Below are positions 52,032-61,537 of a stretch of 64,000 bases of DNA, piece after piece. The DNA comes from an uncultured Sphingomonas sp. (GTDB lineage Bacteria; Pseudomonadota; Alphaproteobacteria; Sphingomonadales; Sphingomonadaceae): positions 1 to 64,000 of the forward strand of contig CAJYSA010000021.1 in the NCBI GenBank assembly GCA_913777325.1, written 5' to 3'. The notes below the pieces were generated by a model. That model was not told where the DNA came from. It did not search any database and saw only the letters and a program-made list of their open reading frames with translations. Made by a program: the position numbers and the translations under genes. Numbering within the stretch: the first letter of the stretch is position 1; each line of letters begins with the position of its first letter.

Positions 52032-52922
52032 TCAGGCCGCCAGCGCGGCGACCGGCGCGGGCTGGCGGCGCGCCAGTTCGTCGCCCCAGTGGAGGATTTC
52101 CATCCTGCCGTCGAAATGCTCGACCAGCGCGGTGCAGCCCTCCACCCAGTCGCCGTCGTTGTAATAAGCGATGCCGGCGATCTCGCGCATCTCGGCGGTG
52201 TGGATATGGCCGCACACGACGCCGTCGACCCCGCGGCTGCCCGCCGCCTCCGCCACGATCTCCTCGAAGCGCGAGATGAAGGCGACCGCGTTCTTCACCT
52301 TGGCCTTGGCATGCTTGCTGAGCGACCAATAAGGCATGCCGAACTTGCGGCGCACCGCGCTGACCGCGCGGTTCAGCGTCATCAGCGCGGTATAGGCGGC
52401 GTCGCCGACATGCGCGAGCCAGCGGTGCGACAGCGTGATCGCGTCGAATTCGTCGCCGTGCAGCACCAGCAGGCGGCGACCGTCGGCGGTTTCGTGCACC
52501 GCCTTGCGCCGGATCTTGATCCCGCCGAAATCCAGCCCCGCGAACTGCCGGAACATCTCGTCATGATTGCCCGGGATGTAGATCATCCGCGTGCCGCGCC
52601 GGGCGCGCTTCATCAGCCGCCAGATCACGTCATTGTGCGCGGCGGGCCAGTAGAACCGCTTTTTGAGCTGCCAGCCATCGACGATATCGCCCACCAGATA
52701 CATGGTGTCGCTGTCGACATGGTCGAGGAAGTCGATCAGCATGTCGGCGTTGCAGCCGCGCGTGCCCAGATGGATATCGCTGATCCAGATCGTGCGATAG
52801 CTGCGCCGCTCGCCGACCGGTTCCTCGGGGCGAGCGGGGCGCGACTGCGCGAAATCGAACAGGTCGGTGACGTCGGCGACGTGCCCCGTGACGGGCGCGA
52901 GCGGATCGGCGATCGGCGGCAT
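52032..52922 (-). CDS. LpxH-like metallophosphoesterase
   Basis: A 296-residue calcineurin-type phosphoesterase. Metal motifs in order: Asp-Ile-His-Leu-Gly, Val-Gly-Asp-Ile-Val-Asp-Gly, Gly-Asn-His-Asp-Glu, His in Leu-His-Gly-Asp-Glu-Phe-Asp, and Gly-His-Ile-His-Thr. It is related to UDP-2,3-diacylglucosamine hydrolases, but this group sits beside glycosyltransferases and may act on other phospholipid-linked substrates. An N-terminal extension of about 40 residues precedes the domain. Five bases upstream of the GT4 gene. Confidence 0.87.
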   Translation of the reverse strand: MPPIADPLAPVTGHVADVTDLFDFAQSRPARPEEPVGERRSYRTIWISDIHLGTRGCNADMLIDFLDHVDSDTMYLVGDIVDGWQLKKRFYWPAAHNDVIWRLMKRARRGTRMIYIPGNHDEMFRQFAGLDFGGIKIRRKAVHETADGRRLLVLHGDEFDAITLSHRWLAHVGDAAYTALMTLNRAVSAVRRKFGMPYWSLSKHAKAKVKNAVAFISRFEEIVAEAAGSRGVDGVVCGHIHTAEMREIAGIAYYNDGDWVEGCTALVEHFDGRMEILHWGDELARRQPAPVAALAA

Positions 52923-53017
52923 GGCGGCTCTCCCTCGCCGCCTGTTATGCCGCCGTCATGTGACGCCCGCGTCTCTACGCGGTGACGAGCCGATGGCCGA
53001 TCGGTGACGGTTCCGCG

Positions 53018-53137
53018 TCAGTGCGCGATGCGCAGCACCGCATCGGCGGCGACGCCCACCATGGCCCAACTCGCCACGATCAGGCCCCCCAGCACGGCGA
53101 AGCGGCGACGTGGCGAAAAATTATACCCCGCGATCAT
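53018..53137 (-). CDS. Possible 39-residue single-span membrane protein
   Basis: The frame from ATG 53137 gives 39 residues: a basic start (Ser-Pro-Arg-Arg-Arg-Phe), then a hydrophobic helix (Ala-Val-Leu-Gly-Gly-Leu-Ile-Val-Ala-Ser-Trp-Ala) and a short tail. GAGG stands nine bases before the ATG. The same frame extends upstream to 53284, but that part overlaps low-complexity promoter sequence and does not look coding. Many sphingomonads have small proteins of this layout, but the evidence is thin. Confidence 0.35.
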   Translation of the reverse strand: MIAGYNFSPRRRFAVLGGLIVASWAMVGVAADAVLRIAH

Positions 53138-53311
53138 CTTCAGGATCCTCACCCTCTGTTCTTGTGACGAACAAATGACATGATTCACGCCCCGCGAAAA
53201 GCACGGATCGCTGTCCTTCATCGATCGATTTTTCGATGAGTGAAATCGTTTGTTCGCGTCCTGCCCGACCGGTCGTGTTGCCACGTGCCGGCGCCTTGCC
53301 TAGTCAGGGTC

Positions 53312-54373
53312 ATGACCGACGTGATCACTGCGCCACCGCCCGCCGTTTCCACCCCCGCCGCCGGGGCCCAGCGGCTTGCCGCCCGCATGGCGCGCGGCGC
53401 CGCCTTTCTGGGCAGCGAGGTCGCGATCATGGCGGGTGCCATGTCGTGGGTGTCGGAACGCCACCTGGTGTCGGCGATGTCGAATGCCGGCGGCTTCGGC
53501 GTGATCGCGTGCGGCGCGATGACGCCCGCGCTGCTGGATGCGGAGATCACCGCGACGCAGGCGATGACCGGCAAGCCGTTCGGCGTGAACCTGATCACCA
53601 TGCACCCCGATCTGACCGCGCTGATCGAGGTCTGCGCGCGCCACCGCGTCGGGCATGTCGTGCTGGCGGGCGGGCTGCCGCCCAAGGGCGCGCTGGAGGC
53701 GATCAAGGCGTCGGGGGCGAAGGCGATCTGCTTCGCGCCGACGTTGGCGCTGGGCAAGAAGCTGGTCCGGTCCGGTGTCGACGCGCTGGTGATCGAGGGG
53801 ATGGAGGCCGGCGGCCACATCGGCCCGGTATCGACGAGCGTGCTGGCGCAGGAAATGCTGCCCGAACTCGCCGAGGCGGTGCCGGTGTTCGTCGCGGGCG
53901 GGATCGGCCGCGGCGAGGCGATCGCGGGTTATCTCGATATGGGCGCGGGGGGGGTCCAGCTCGGCACCCGCTTCGTGTGCGCCAGCGAGAGCATCGCGCA
54001 CGCCAATTTCAAGAAGGCGTTCATTCGCGCGTCGGCACGCGACGCGGTGGCCAGCGTCCAGCTCGATCCGCGCCTGCCGGTGATCCCGGTCCGCGCGTTG
54101 AAGAATGCTGGGGGTGAGCTGTTCACCGCCCGCCAGCGCGAAGTGGCGCAGATGCTGGACGAGGGTAGCGTCGCGATGGCCGAGGCGCAGTTGCAGATCG
54201 AGCATTATTGGGCCGGGGCGCTGCGTCGCGCGGTGATCGACGGCGACGTCGAACACGGCAGCGTGATGGCCGGCCAATCGGTCGGCATGGTGACCAGGGA
54301 AGAGCCGATCGCGGACATCATCGCGACGCTGATGGAAGAGGCGGCGGACGCCTTCGACAAGCGCGCGGCCTGA
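53312..54373 (+). CDS. NAD(P)H-dependent flavin oxidoreductase, nitronate monooxygenase family
   Basis: A 353-residue TIM-barrel FMN enzyme. Motifs: Ala-Gly-Ala-Met-Ser-Trp-Val-Ser, Gly-Val-Asn-Leu-Ile-Thr, Glu-Gly-Met-Glu-Ala-Gly-Gly-His-Ile-Gly-Pro, with His a candidate catalytic base, and Gly-Gly-Ile-Gly-Arg-Gly-Glu. Members oxidise nitronates such as propionate-3-nitronate or act as quinone reductases. An N-terminal extension rich in Ala and Pro precedes the barrel. The start at 53312 is preferred to 53240, which would begin in the promoter-like region. Confidence 0.87.
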   Translation: MTDVITAPPPAVSTPAAGAQRLAARMARGAAFLGSEVAIMAGAMSWVSERHLVSAMSNAGGFGVIACGAMTPALLDAEITATQAMTGKPFGVNLITMHPDLTALIEVCARHRVGHVVLAGGLPPKGALEAIKASGAKAICFAPTLALGKKLVRSGVDALVIEGMEAGGHIGPVSTSVLAQEMLPELAEAVPVFVAGGIGRGEAIAGYLDMGAGGVQLGTRFVCASESIAHANFKKAFIRASARDAVASVQLDPRLPVIPVRALKNAGGELFTARQREVAQMLDEGSVAMAEAQLQIEHYWAGALRRAVIDGDVEHGSVMAGQSVGMVTREEPIADIIATLMEEAADAFDKRAA

Positions 54374-54509
54374 GCGGGATCGCACGGGCACTCGATCTGG
54401 CCGGCGACTCGCCTCGCCGCGTCTGACGCACGGCATGGCGGCTGGACTCTTTCGCGGCCCGGCCTGGAATGGGATCGCCAGCGGGTCGCGTTCGAAAAGG
54501 GGTTTCACG

Positions 54510-55181
54510 ATGCGCCTGCGCCTGTCCGCCGCCGTTGCGGCGTCGCTTCTCGCGGCGGCGTGTTCGCGCACCCCGCCGCCGGCCGCGACGCCCGCCCCGG
54601 CCCCCGAGCCGGTGGTGGCGATGATCCCCGCGCCGATGCCCAAGGGCGCGACGCCGGGGATGCGCATCCCGGCGCGGTTGCCCGACGGACGCTGGGCCAC
54701 GCCGAACGTCGGATTGTCGGCGGCGGGGATGACGTGGCACCTGCGCGCCGCGCTGAACGTGGCGGTGCTGGCATGCCACGGGCCGCAACAGGCGGCGATG
54801 GTGGACGCGTACAACACGCTGCTCAACACCCGCAAAGCCGAACTGGCGAACGCGCAGACCGCCTTGCAGCAGGAATATCGCGCGACGCGTGGCAAGGAAT
54901 GGGAGGATGCGTTCGACGACCAGATGACGCGCCTCTACAATTTCTTCGCGCAGGATTTCGCGCATGCCGCCTTCTGCGCGGCAGCCGAGGACGCGCTCAC
55001 CACGATCGCCACCGTCCCGCCCTCGGGCCTGTCGAGCTATGCGGCGCAGCGGCTGCCGGTGCTGGAGGCGCCGTTCACCGACTTCTTCGCCGCCTATGAC
55101 CGCTGGCGGACCGGCACGCTGGTCCGCGCGCCGCAGGCACCGACCGCAGTCGCCGCATCGGGGCTTGCCGCTACGGGATGA
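54510..55181 (+). CDS. Hypothetical lipoprotein
   Basis: A 223-residue lipoprotein with signal ending Leu-Ala-Ala-Ala-Cys. A Pro/Ala-rich linker follows, then a helical domain with Cys in Leu-Ala-Cys-His-Gly-Pro and a second Cys in Ala-Phe-Cys-Ala-Ala that could pair. It starts after an AAGGGG-like site. Unknown function; conserved in sphingomonads in style. It lies 46 bp before otsB and could share its transcript. Confidence 0.7.
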   Translation: MRLRLSAAVAASLLAAACSRTPPPAATPAPAPEPVVAMIPAPMPKGATPGMRIPARLPDGRWATPNVGLSAAGMTWHLRAALNVAVLACHGPQQAAMVDAYNTLLNTRKAELANAQTALQQEYRATRGKEWEDAFDDQMTRLYNFFAQDFAHAAFCAAAEDALTTIATVPPSGLSSYAAQRLPVLEAPFTDFFAAYDRWRTGTLVRAPQAPTAVAASGLAATG

Positions 55182-55227
55182 TCGTTGCGCGCATGCATCG
55201 AAAAGCCGCGCGCCGGGTTTGTGCGGC

Positions 55228-55971
55228 ATGAACGACCTTCCACCACCGCCGCCGGATATGCTGCGCGGCGCCAGCCTGTTTCTCGATTTCGACGGCACGC
55301 TGGCCGAGATCGCCGAGACGCCGGGCGGCGTGGTCGTCACGCCCGACGTCGCGCCGCTGCTGATGCGGCTGCGAGAGGCGCTGCCCGGCGGCGTGGCGAT
55401 CGTGAGCGGGCGACCGGTGGGCGAGGTACGCGATCTGGTCGCCCCCGCCGTTCTGGCGATTGCGGGAAGCCATGGTCTTGAGATCGCGAATGTCGATGGT
55501 CAGGTCACCGCGCCCGCCCGCCCACCGGCGCTCGACACCGCGCTGGACGCCGCGCGCGCCTTTGCGGTCGAGCGCCCCGGGGTGCTGGTGGAGGACAAGC
55601 CGTTCGGGATCGGACTGCATTATCGCGGCGCGCCGGATGCGGGCGCGGCGGTGTCGCGGCTCGCGGAAACCCTCGCGGCGACGCACGATCTGCATGTGCA
55701 GACCGGCAAGATGGTGGTGGAACTTCGCCTCGCCGGGCGCGACAAGGGCGCGGCGGTCACCTGGTTGATGCGGGAACCGTTGCGGCAGCGCACGGTTCCG
55801 GTGTTCGTGGGGGACGACGTGACCGACGAGGCGGGCTTCGCCGCGGCGACCACGGCGGGCGGCATGGGCGTGCTGGTTGGTCCGATGCGGGAAACCGCCG
55901 CCACCCACCGGGTCGATGGCGTGGCCGATGTGCTCGCCTGGTTGGATGCCGCGTGCAGGGAGATGACATGA
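55228..55971 (+). CDS. otsB: Trehalose-6-phosphate phosphatase
   Basis: A 247-residue HAD phosphatase. Catalytic Asp pair in Phe-Leu-Asp-Phe-Asp-Gly-Thr-Leu (nucleophile first Asp); Ser-Gly-Arg as motif II; Gly-Asp-Asp-Val-Thr-Asp-Glu as motif IV. It removes phosphate from trehalose-6-phosphate. The gene ends in ATGA overlap with the GH15 gene, so it is co-translated with it. First gene of the trehalose operon. Confidence 0.92.
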   Translation: MNDLPPPPPDMLRGASLFLDFDGTLAEIAETPGGVVVTPDVAPLLMRLREALPGGVAIVSGRPVGEVRDLVAPAVLAIAGSHGLEIANVDGQVTAPARPPALDTALDAARAFAVERPGVLVEDKPFGIGLHYRGAPDAGAAVSRLAETLAATHDLHVQTGKMVVELRLAGRDKGAAVTWLMREPLRQRTVPVFVGDDVTDEAGFAAATTAGGMGVLVGPMRETAATHRVDGVADVLAWLDAACREMT

Positions 55972-57749
55972 CGACGCTGGATCTGTGGCCGATCGGCAAT
56001 TGCCAGGTAAGTGCGCTGGTCGATCGCGCGGGCCGTTTCGTCTGGGGCTGCGTGCCGCGTGTCGACGGCGATCCGCTGTTCTCCGCGCTGCTGGGCGGCG
56101 AGGAACCCGAAACCGGCTATTGGGGGATCACGCTGGAAGACGGCGTGTCGGTGACGCAGGAATATATCCGCAACACCCCGATCCTGGTGACCACGCATCG
56201 CGATTCGCACGGCGGCGCGATCGAGGTGATCGATTTCTGCCCTCGTTTCCAGCGGGAGGGGCGGACGTATCGCCCGGTCGCCTTCGCGCGGATCGTGCGC
56301 CCGATCGCGGGCAGCCCGCGTGTGCGCATGCAATTGCGCCCGACCTGCGGCTGGGGCGGTGGGTGCAGGGAGCAGATCGGCGGGTCGAACCATCTGCGGC
56401 TGCTGCTTGACACGCTGGCGCTGCGCCTGACGACCACGGCGCCGATCGCGATGGTGCAGGGCGAACATGCGTTCCGCGTCGAGCGCCCGCTGCATTTCTT
56501 CCTCGGCCCGGACGAGAGCTTCCAGGGCGATCTCGCCAGCACCGTCGACCTGATGCTGTATCGCACCACGCAGGAATGGCAGGGCTGGGTACGCGGCCTG
56601 GCGGTGCCGCTGGAATGGCAGGAGGTGGTGATCCGCTGCGCGATCACGCTGAAGCTGTGCCAGCATGAGGAAACCGGCGCGATCGTCGCCGCGCTGACCA
56701 CCTCGGTCCCCGAACATGCCGGATCGCAACGCAACTGGGACTATCGCTTCTGCTGGATCCGCGACGCTTATTACACGGTGCAGGCGCTCAACCGGCTCGG
56801 CGCGCTCGACGTGCTGGAGGGATATCTCGGCTACCTGCGCAACATCGTCGACGGCGCGCGCGGCGGGCATATCCAGCCGCTGTACGGCGTGCTGGGCGAG
56901 GCACAACTGCCCGAGCGGATCGAGGAGGCGCTGCCCGGCTATCGCGGGATGGGGCCGGTGCGCGTCGGCAACCAGGCCGCGGAGCAGATCCAGCACGACG
57001 CTTATGGCCAGATCGTGCTGTGTTCGGTCCACGCCTTCTTCGACCAGCGGCTGTTCCGGCCCGGCGGCGTCGAGGATTTCGAGGCGTTGGAGCGGGTGGG
57101 CGAGCGCGCCTGGGCCTATTACGACCAGCCTGATGCCGGGTTGTGGGAATTGCGCACGCGCCAGAGCGTCCACACCTATTCCAGCGCGATGTGCTGGGCG
57201 GCATGCGATCGGCTGGCCAATGCCGCCGAGCGGTTGAAGCTGCCTGAGCGCCAGCAATTGTGGGCGGAGCGCGCGCAGGTGATCCGCGACCGGATCGAGA
57301 GTGCGGCGTGGCGCGAGGAGACGCGGCGCATGTCGGCCACCTTCGCGGGCGACGATCTGGACGCCAGCGTCCTGCAATTGCTCGACCTGCGGTTCCTGGA
57401 GGCCGACGATCCGCGCTTCCTCGACACGCTGGTGGCGATCGAGAAGGGGCTGCGGCGTGGCTCCACGATGCTGCGCTACGACACGGAGGACGATTTCGGG
57501 CTGCCCGAAACCGCGTTCAACGTGTGCACGTTCTGGCTGATCGAGGCATTGTTCCTCACCGGACGCAGCGATGAGGCGCGCGCCTTGTTCGAGGAGATGT
57601 TGTCGCGCTGCACCGCCGCCGGATTACTGTCGGAGGACATCGATCCGCAAAGCGGTGAATTGTGGGGAAATTATCCGCAGACCTATTCGTTGGTCGGCAT
57701 GATCAACTGTGCCGCCATGCTCAGCAAACCCTGGAGTAGTATCCGTTGA
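55968..57749 (+). CDS. GH15 family glucoamylase/trehalase-like protein
   Basis: A 593-residue (alpha/alpha)6-barrel glycoside hydrolase with an N-terminal beta domain. The GH15 motif Asn-Trp-Asp-Tyr-Arg-Phe-Cys-Trp-Ile-Arg-Asp-Ala is complete, and Glu in Glu-Asp-Asp-Phe-Gly-Leu and further on (Thr-Glu) are candidate acid/base residues. GH15 members between otsB and otsA are found as trehalases in several bacteria, so trehalose hydrolysis or starch trimming is likely. Starts at ATG inside the otsB stop; ends in TTGA overlap with otsA. Confidence 0.88.
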   Translation: MTTLDLWPIGNCQVSALVDRAGRFVWGCVPRVDGDPLFSALLGGEEPETGYWGITLEDGVSVTQEYIRNTPILVTTHRDSHGGAIEVIDFCPRFQREGRTYRPVAFARIVRPIAGSPRVRMQLRPTCGWGGGCREQIGGSNHLRLLLDTLALRLTTTAPIAMVQGEHAFRVERPLHFFLGPDESFQGDLASTVDLMLYRTTQEWQGWVRGLAVPLEWQEVVIRCAITLKLCQHEETGAIVAALTTSVPEHAGSQRNWDYRFCWIRDAYYTVQALNRLGALDVLEGYLGYLRNIVDGARGGHIQPLYGVLGEAQLPERIEEALPGYRGMGPVRVGNQAAEQIQHDAYGQIVLCSVHAFFDQRLFRPGGVEDFEALERVGERAWAYYDQPDAGLWELRTRQSVHTYSSAMCWAACDRLANAAERLKLPERQQLWAERAQVIRDRIESAAWREETRRMSATFAGDDLDASVLQLLDLRFLEADDPRFLDTLVAIEKGLRRGSTMLRYDTEDDFGLPETAFNVCTFWLIEALFLTGRSDEARALFEEMLSRCTAAGLLSEDIDPQSGELWGNYPQTYSLVGMINCAAMLSKPWSSIR

Positions 57750-59140
57750 ACCGCCTGATCGTCATCTCGAACCGCGTCACCGCGCCGAAAGGCTCCACGG
57801 CGGGCGCGCAGGGCGGGCTGGCGGTGGCACTCGCAGCCGCGCTGCGCGATCGCGGTGGCATGTGGTTCGGCTGGTCGGGTGAGCAGACCGAGCAGTTCAA
57901 CGGCCATATCAACTTCCAGCGCAATCACGGCGTCACCACCGCCACGGTCGATCTGGAGGAGCAGGACGTCCAGGAATATTACGACGGCTACGCCAACCGC
58001 ACCCTCTGGCCGCTGTTCCACTATCGCATCGATCTCGCGGAATATGAGCGCGACTTCGCCGGGGGGTACAAGCGCACCAACCAGCGGTTCGCCGACACCG
58101 TCCGTCCGCTGATCGAGCCGGACGATGTGATCTGGATCCAGGATTACCACATGTTCCCGCTGGGCGCAGAGTTGCGCGCACGTGGATGTGCCAACCGGAT
58201 CGGTTTCTTCCTCCACATCCCGTGGCCGCCGCGTCGATTGCTGGGCACGCTCCCCAACGCGCAGGCGCTGGTCGAATCGCTGTTCGCGTACGACCTGATC
58301 GGGTTCCACACCGAGGAGTGGCTGGAATCGTTCTGCGATTTCGCGCGGCATGACATGGGCGCGACGATCGAGGGCAATATCGCGCATTTCGGCGACCGGC
58401 AGGTCGAACTGATCGCCTGCCCGATCGGCATCGACGCCGGCGAGTTCGCGGAAATGTCGAAGAGCGTGCCCGCCCGGCTTGCCTATCGCCGGATGCGCGA
58501 CAGCGCCGATGGCCGTGACATGATCGTCGGCGTCGACCGGCTCGATTATTCCAAGGGGCTGGAGGAGCGTTTCCTTGGCTACGAACGCTTCCTGATCGAG
58601 CATCCGGAGGAGCGCAAGGAGGTATTCCTGCTCCAGGTCGCGCCGCCCAGCCGGGTGTCGGTCGAAAGCTATCAGCGCATCCGCCAGTCGCTGGAAGGGC
58701 TGTCGGGGCGGATCAACGGCGCCTATGCCGATGTCGACTGGGTGCCGATCCGCTACGTCAACCAGGGCTATCCGCGCGACCAGTTGGCCGGCATCTATCG
58801 CGCCGCCAAGATCGGGCTGGTCACCCCGTTGCGCGACGGGATGAATCTGGTCGCCAAGGAATATGTCGCCGCGCAGGATCCCGAAGACCCCGGGGTGCTG
58901 GTGCTGTCGCGCTTCGCCGGCGCGGCGGAGCAGATGGGCGACGCCTTGCTGGTCAATCCGTACAGCGCCGAGGAAGTGTCGGACGCGATCTTCCACGCGC
59001 TGCGCATGCCCCGCGAAGAGCGGATGCGGCGCTGGGAGCGGTTGATGGCCGGCGTTCAGGAACAGGACGTCACGTGGTGGGCCACGCGGTTCCTCTCGCG
59101 GCTGGAAGCGGTGGAGACGACCGTCGACGCGGTGAACTGA
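57746..59140 (+). CDS. otsA: Trehalose-6-phosphate synthase (GT20)
   Basis: A 464-residue enzyme that joins UDP-glucose and glucose-6-phosphate. It starts at TTG (57746), overlapping the GH15 stop, with GGAG ten bases before. Motifs: Ile-Ser-Asn-Arg-Val, Gly-Gly-Leu-Ala-Val, Trp-Phe-Gly-Trp-Ser-Gly, Gln-Asp-Tyr-His, Gly-Phe-Phe-Leu-His-Ile-Pro-Trp-Pro, Gly-Val-Asp-Arg-Leu-Asp-Tyr-Ser-Lys-Gly, and Arg-Asp-Gly-Met-Asn-Leu-Val-Ala-Lys-Glu. All catalytic residues are present. Trehalose protects against drying and osmotic stress. Confidence 0.95.
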   Translation: MNRLIVISNRVTAPKGSTAGAQGGLAVALAAALRDRGGMWFGWSGEQTEQFNGHINFQRNHGVTTATVDLEEQDVQEYYDGYANRTLWPLFHYRIDLAEYERDFAGGYKRTNQRFADTVRPLIEPDDVIWIQDYHMFPLGAELRARGCANRIGFFLHIPWPPRRLLGTLPNAQALVESLFAYDLIGFHTEEWLESFCDFARHDMGATIEGNIAHFGDRQVELIACPIGIDAGEFAEMSKSVPARLAYRRMRDSADGRDMIVGVDRLDYSKGLEERFLGYERFLIEHPEERKEVFLLQVAPPSRVSVESYQRIRQSLEGLSGRINGAYADVDWVPIRYVNQGYPRDQLAGIYRAAKIGLVTPLRDGMNLVAKEYVAAQDPEDPGVLVLSRFAGAAEQMGDALLVNPYSAEEVSDAIFHALRMPREERMRRWERLMAGVQEQDVTWWATRFLSRLEAVETTVDAVN

Positions 59141-59237
59141 TCCCGCGCAGGTACAGCGTTTACCGTATGAATCGGATTGTCACGGCGCGTTGCTTGTCGC
59201 ACGGGCTGCTGATCCGGGGATCGATGCGGTTGGGTGC

Positions 59238-60395
59238 GTGGACGGCGCGATTTATGCTCTTCTTGTGAATGTTTGCGTGGCGATCATGTTCGCCGCGACG
59301 TTCCTCGTGCTGAGCGCATCCTATCCGCAGCAGCGCGCGACCGGCTGGTTCGGGCTGACCTATGTCTTCGGCCTTTTCGCCCCGCTCAGCGAACTGGGTG
59401 TGCGGTTCGGGGACACGCCGCTGCTGTTCGCGGGGATCAGCTACAGCGCGCTCATGCTGTCTTCGGCCTGCTTCGTTCGCGGGGTGTCGGTGCTGGCGGA
59501 CCGCCCGGTCCGGCGTGAGGTGATCCTGGCGATCATCTTCCTGGCGGCGGCCGGACGCGTCTCGCTGGACGATGCCACGCGCAACACGATCGGCTATGGC
59601 CTGATCTATCAATTCCCGTTCGCGGCCTTCATGCTGACCTGCGCGATCGTCGCGGTCGGGGCGGTGCGCCGGACCCGCGATCCGATGTGGGCGGCTTTGG
59701 GCGTCGTTACCGCCGCCTCCGCCAGCTATTTCGCGATCAAGCCGTTCTTCGCCGCCGCCTTCGGCTCGGGCAAGTCGATGCGCGACTATTCGGCCAGCTC
59801 CTACGCCTTGTTCTCACAGGCGGTCGGCGGCGTGCTGATCATCATGGCCGGGCTGGCGGTGCTGCTGATGGTGGTGCGATCGGTGCTGCGCTACACCCGT
59901 GACGAGTCCGAGACCGATCAGCTCACCTGCGTCGCCAACCGGCGCGGGTTCGAGCGGCGCGCGGTGCGCCGGATGGCCGCCTCGCGCCGCGACGGCGATC
60001 CGATGGCCGCGATCATGCTCGACCTCGACCACTTCAAGCAGGTCAACGATCGCTACGGCCATGCCACCGGCGACGCGGTCCTGTACGCGGTGGCGCAGGC
60101 GATGTGCCGCACAGTGCCGCCAGATGCGCTGGTCGCGCGGCTGGGGGGCGAGGAGTTCGTCGCGCTGCTCAGTCGCACGACGCTGCGCGGGGCATCGCTC
60201 ACTGCGGAGGCGATCCGGCGCGCGGTCGGCGGCCTGGGCGATCACCTCCCCCCGGTGACCGTCAGCGGCGGGATCGCCGAGCTTCGCCCCAACGACACGC
60301 TGGTGACCCTGCTCGACCGCGCCGACCGCCGTGCCTATGAGGCCAAGCAGGCCGGGCGCGACCGCATCTATCCGGCGCTGTCGCGCGAGATATAG
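59238..60395 (+). CDS. Diguanylate cyclase (GGDEF), membrane sensor
   Basis: A 385-residue protein with about six hydrophobic helices (residues 1-215) and a C-terminal GGDEF domain. The active-site motif is Gly-Gly-Glu-Glu-Phe in Ala-Arg-Leu-Gly-Gly-Glu-Glu-Phe, which is active in many cyclases. No complete I-site (Arg-x-x-Asp) is visible before it. It should make c-di-GMP in response to a membrane signal. The start is GTG at 59238 (Asp-Gly-Ala-Ile-Tyr-Ala-Leu-Leu follows); the frame extends upstream. Its 3' end overlaps the MscS gene by 28 bp, tail to tail. Confidence 0.87.
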   Translation: MDGAIYALLVNVCVAIMFAATFLVLSASYPQQRATGWFGLTYVFGLFAPLSELGVRFGDTPLLFAGISYSALMLSSACFVRGVSVLADRPVRREVILAIIFLAAAGRVSLDDATRNTIGYGLIYQFPFAAFMLTCAIVAVGAVRRTRDPMWAALGVVTAASASYFAIKPFFAAAFGSGKSMRDYSASSYALFSQAVGGVLIIMAGLAVLLMVVRSVLRYTRDESETDQLTCVANRRGFERRAVRRMAASRRDGDPMAAIMLDLDHFKQVNDRYGHATGDAVLYAVAQAMCRTVPPDALVARLGGEEFVALLSRTTLRGASLTAEAIRRAVGGLGDHLPPVTVSGGIAELRPNDTLVTLLDRADRRAYEAKQAGRDRIYPALSREI

Positions 60396-61465
60396 GCGCG
60401 GTGGCGCAACAACGCGCCCGGTTGCTCCGCAAGGATATGCGCCAATAGCGCCTCGCGCACGTCGCAGCGCAGGTCGAAGGCGGTGGACGCGTCCTTGGCG
60501 GTCATCAGCCCGCGCAGCTCGACCGATCCGTCGGGTTTCACGTCGGTGACCTGCAGGTTCCAGAACCGCCCGTCCCAACGCGGGTTGGCGGTGACGATCT
60601 CGCCCAGCCGCGCGCGCAGCGCGTCGACGTCGGTCGCGGCGTCGACGTACCAGAACACGCTGCCCAGCAAGGCGCTGGATTGCCGCGTCCAGTTCTGGAA
60701 GCTTTGCTCCAGAAACTTGGAGACGGGGACGACCAGCCGCCGCTCGTCCCAGATCTTCACGACGACATAGGTCAGGCGGATCTCCTCGATCCGCCCCCAT
60801 TCGCCGTCGATGATCACGACGTCGTCGATGCGGATCGGTTCGGTGAAGATCATCTGAAACCCGGCGATCAGGTTCTTGAGCGCCGGTTGCGCCGCGGCGC
60901 CGACCGCCAGCCCGGCGAGGCCCGCCGATGCGGCGAGCGTCACCCCCAGGCTGCGCACGCTGGGGATGGTCATCAACATCGTGCAGATCGTGACCAGCAG
61001 GATGACCGAGACGAAAATCCGCTGGAAGATGCCCAGCCGGGTGCGACGGCGCCGCGCGCGAAGATTGTCCGCCACGCTGATGTCCGCATGGCGGATCATC
61101 ACATCGGTGACCGTGCCCACGGCGACGATCGCGCACCAGCCCATCAGGCCCGGGACCAGCAGCGCGGCGATCCGGCCCCACAGGGTCGCCTGACCGCGCG
61201 TCAGGTCCAGCGCGGGCTGCACCGCCGCCAGCGCAATGGCGAGCATCAGCCAGCGCAGCAGCTTGCGGATACGCTCGACGAACAGCGCGCTGGCGCTGTC
61301 GGGGCGCGCGGCCGTCGCGCGACGCGCCACCCAGATGACGATGCGGTGCAGAACCAGCGCCAGCGCCAGCGCCGCCGCCACGTACAGCAGGTCGGACAGC
61401 CAGCCGGGCAAATCGTGCAGCACGCCCCGCGCGGTCCTGATCCAGTCCGCCATCGCCTCTCTCAT
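60368..61465 (-). CDS. MscS-type mechanosensitive channel
   Basis: A 365-residue channel. Three to four hydrophobic helices (about 20-45, 65-95, 95-120, 150-175) precede the pore helix with Ala-Ala-Ser-Ala-Gly-Leu-Ala-Gly-Leu-Ala-Val-Gly-Ala-Ala-Ala-Gln, and the beta domain has Phe-Gln-Met-Ile-Phe-Thr-Glu-Pro-Ile-Arg-Ile-Asp-Asp and Gly-Arg-Ile-Glu-Glu-Ile. It releases solutes on osmotic downshock. The start may be at 61465 or 61453. Confidence 0.9.
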   Translation of the reverse strand: MREAMADWIRTARGVLHDLPGWLSDLLYVAAALALALVLHRIVIWVARRATAARPDSASALFVERIRKLLRWLMLAIALAAVQPALDLTRGQATLWGRIAALLVPGLMGWCAIVAVGTVTDVMIRHADISVADNLRARRRRTRLGIFQRIFVSVILLVTICTMLMTIPSVRSLGVTLAASAGLAGLAVGAAAQPALKNLIAGFQMIFTEPIRIDDVVIIDGEWGRIEEIRLTYVVVKIWDERRLVVPVSKFLEQSFQNWTRQSSALLGSVFWYVDAATDVDALRARLGEIVTANPRWDGRFWNLQVTDVKPDGSVELRGLMTAKDASTAFDLRCDVREALLAHILAEQPGALLRHRAYISRDSAG

Positions 61466-61537
61466 GTCCCCGGTGGTCGAGGCGCTAACGAGGCGGCGGG
61501 ACGGGGTGTTCCCACCGGCACCCTCCGGATGCCGGCA

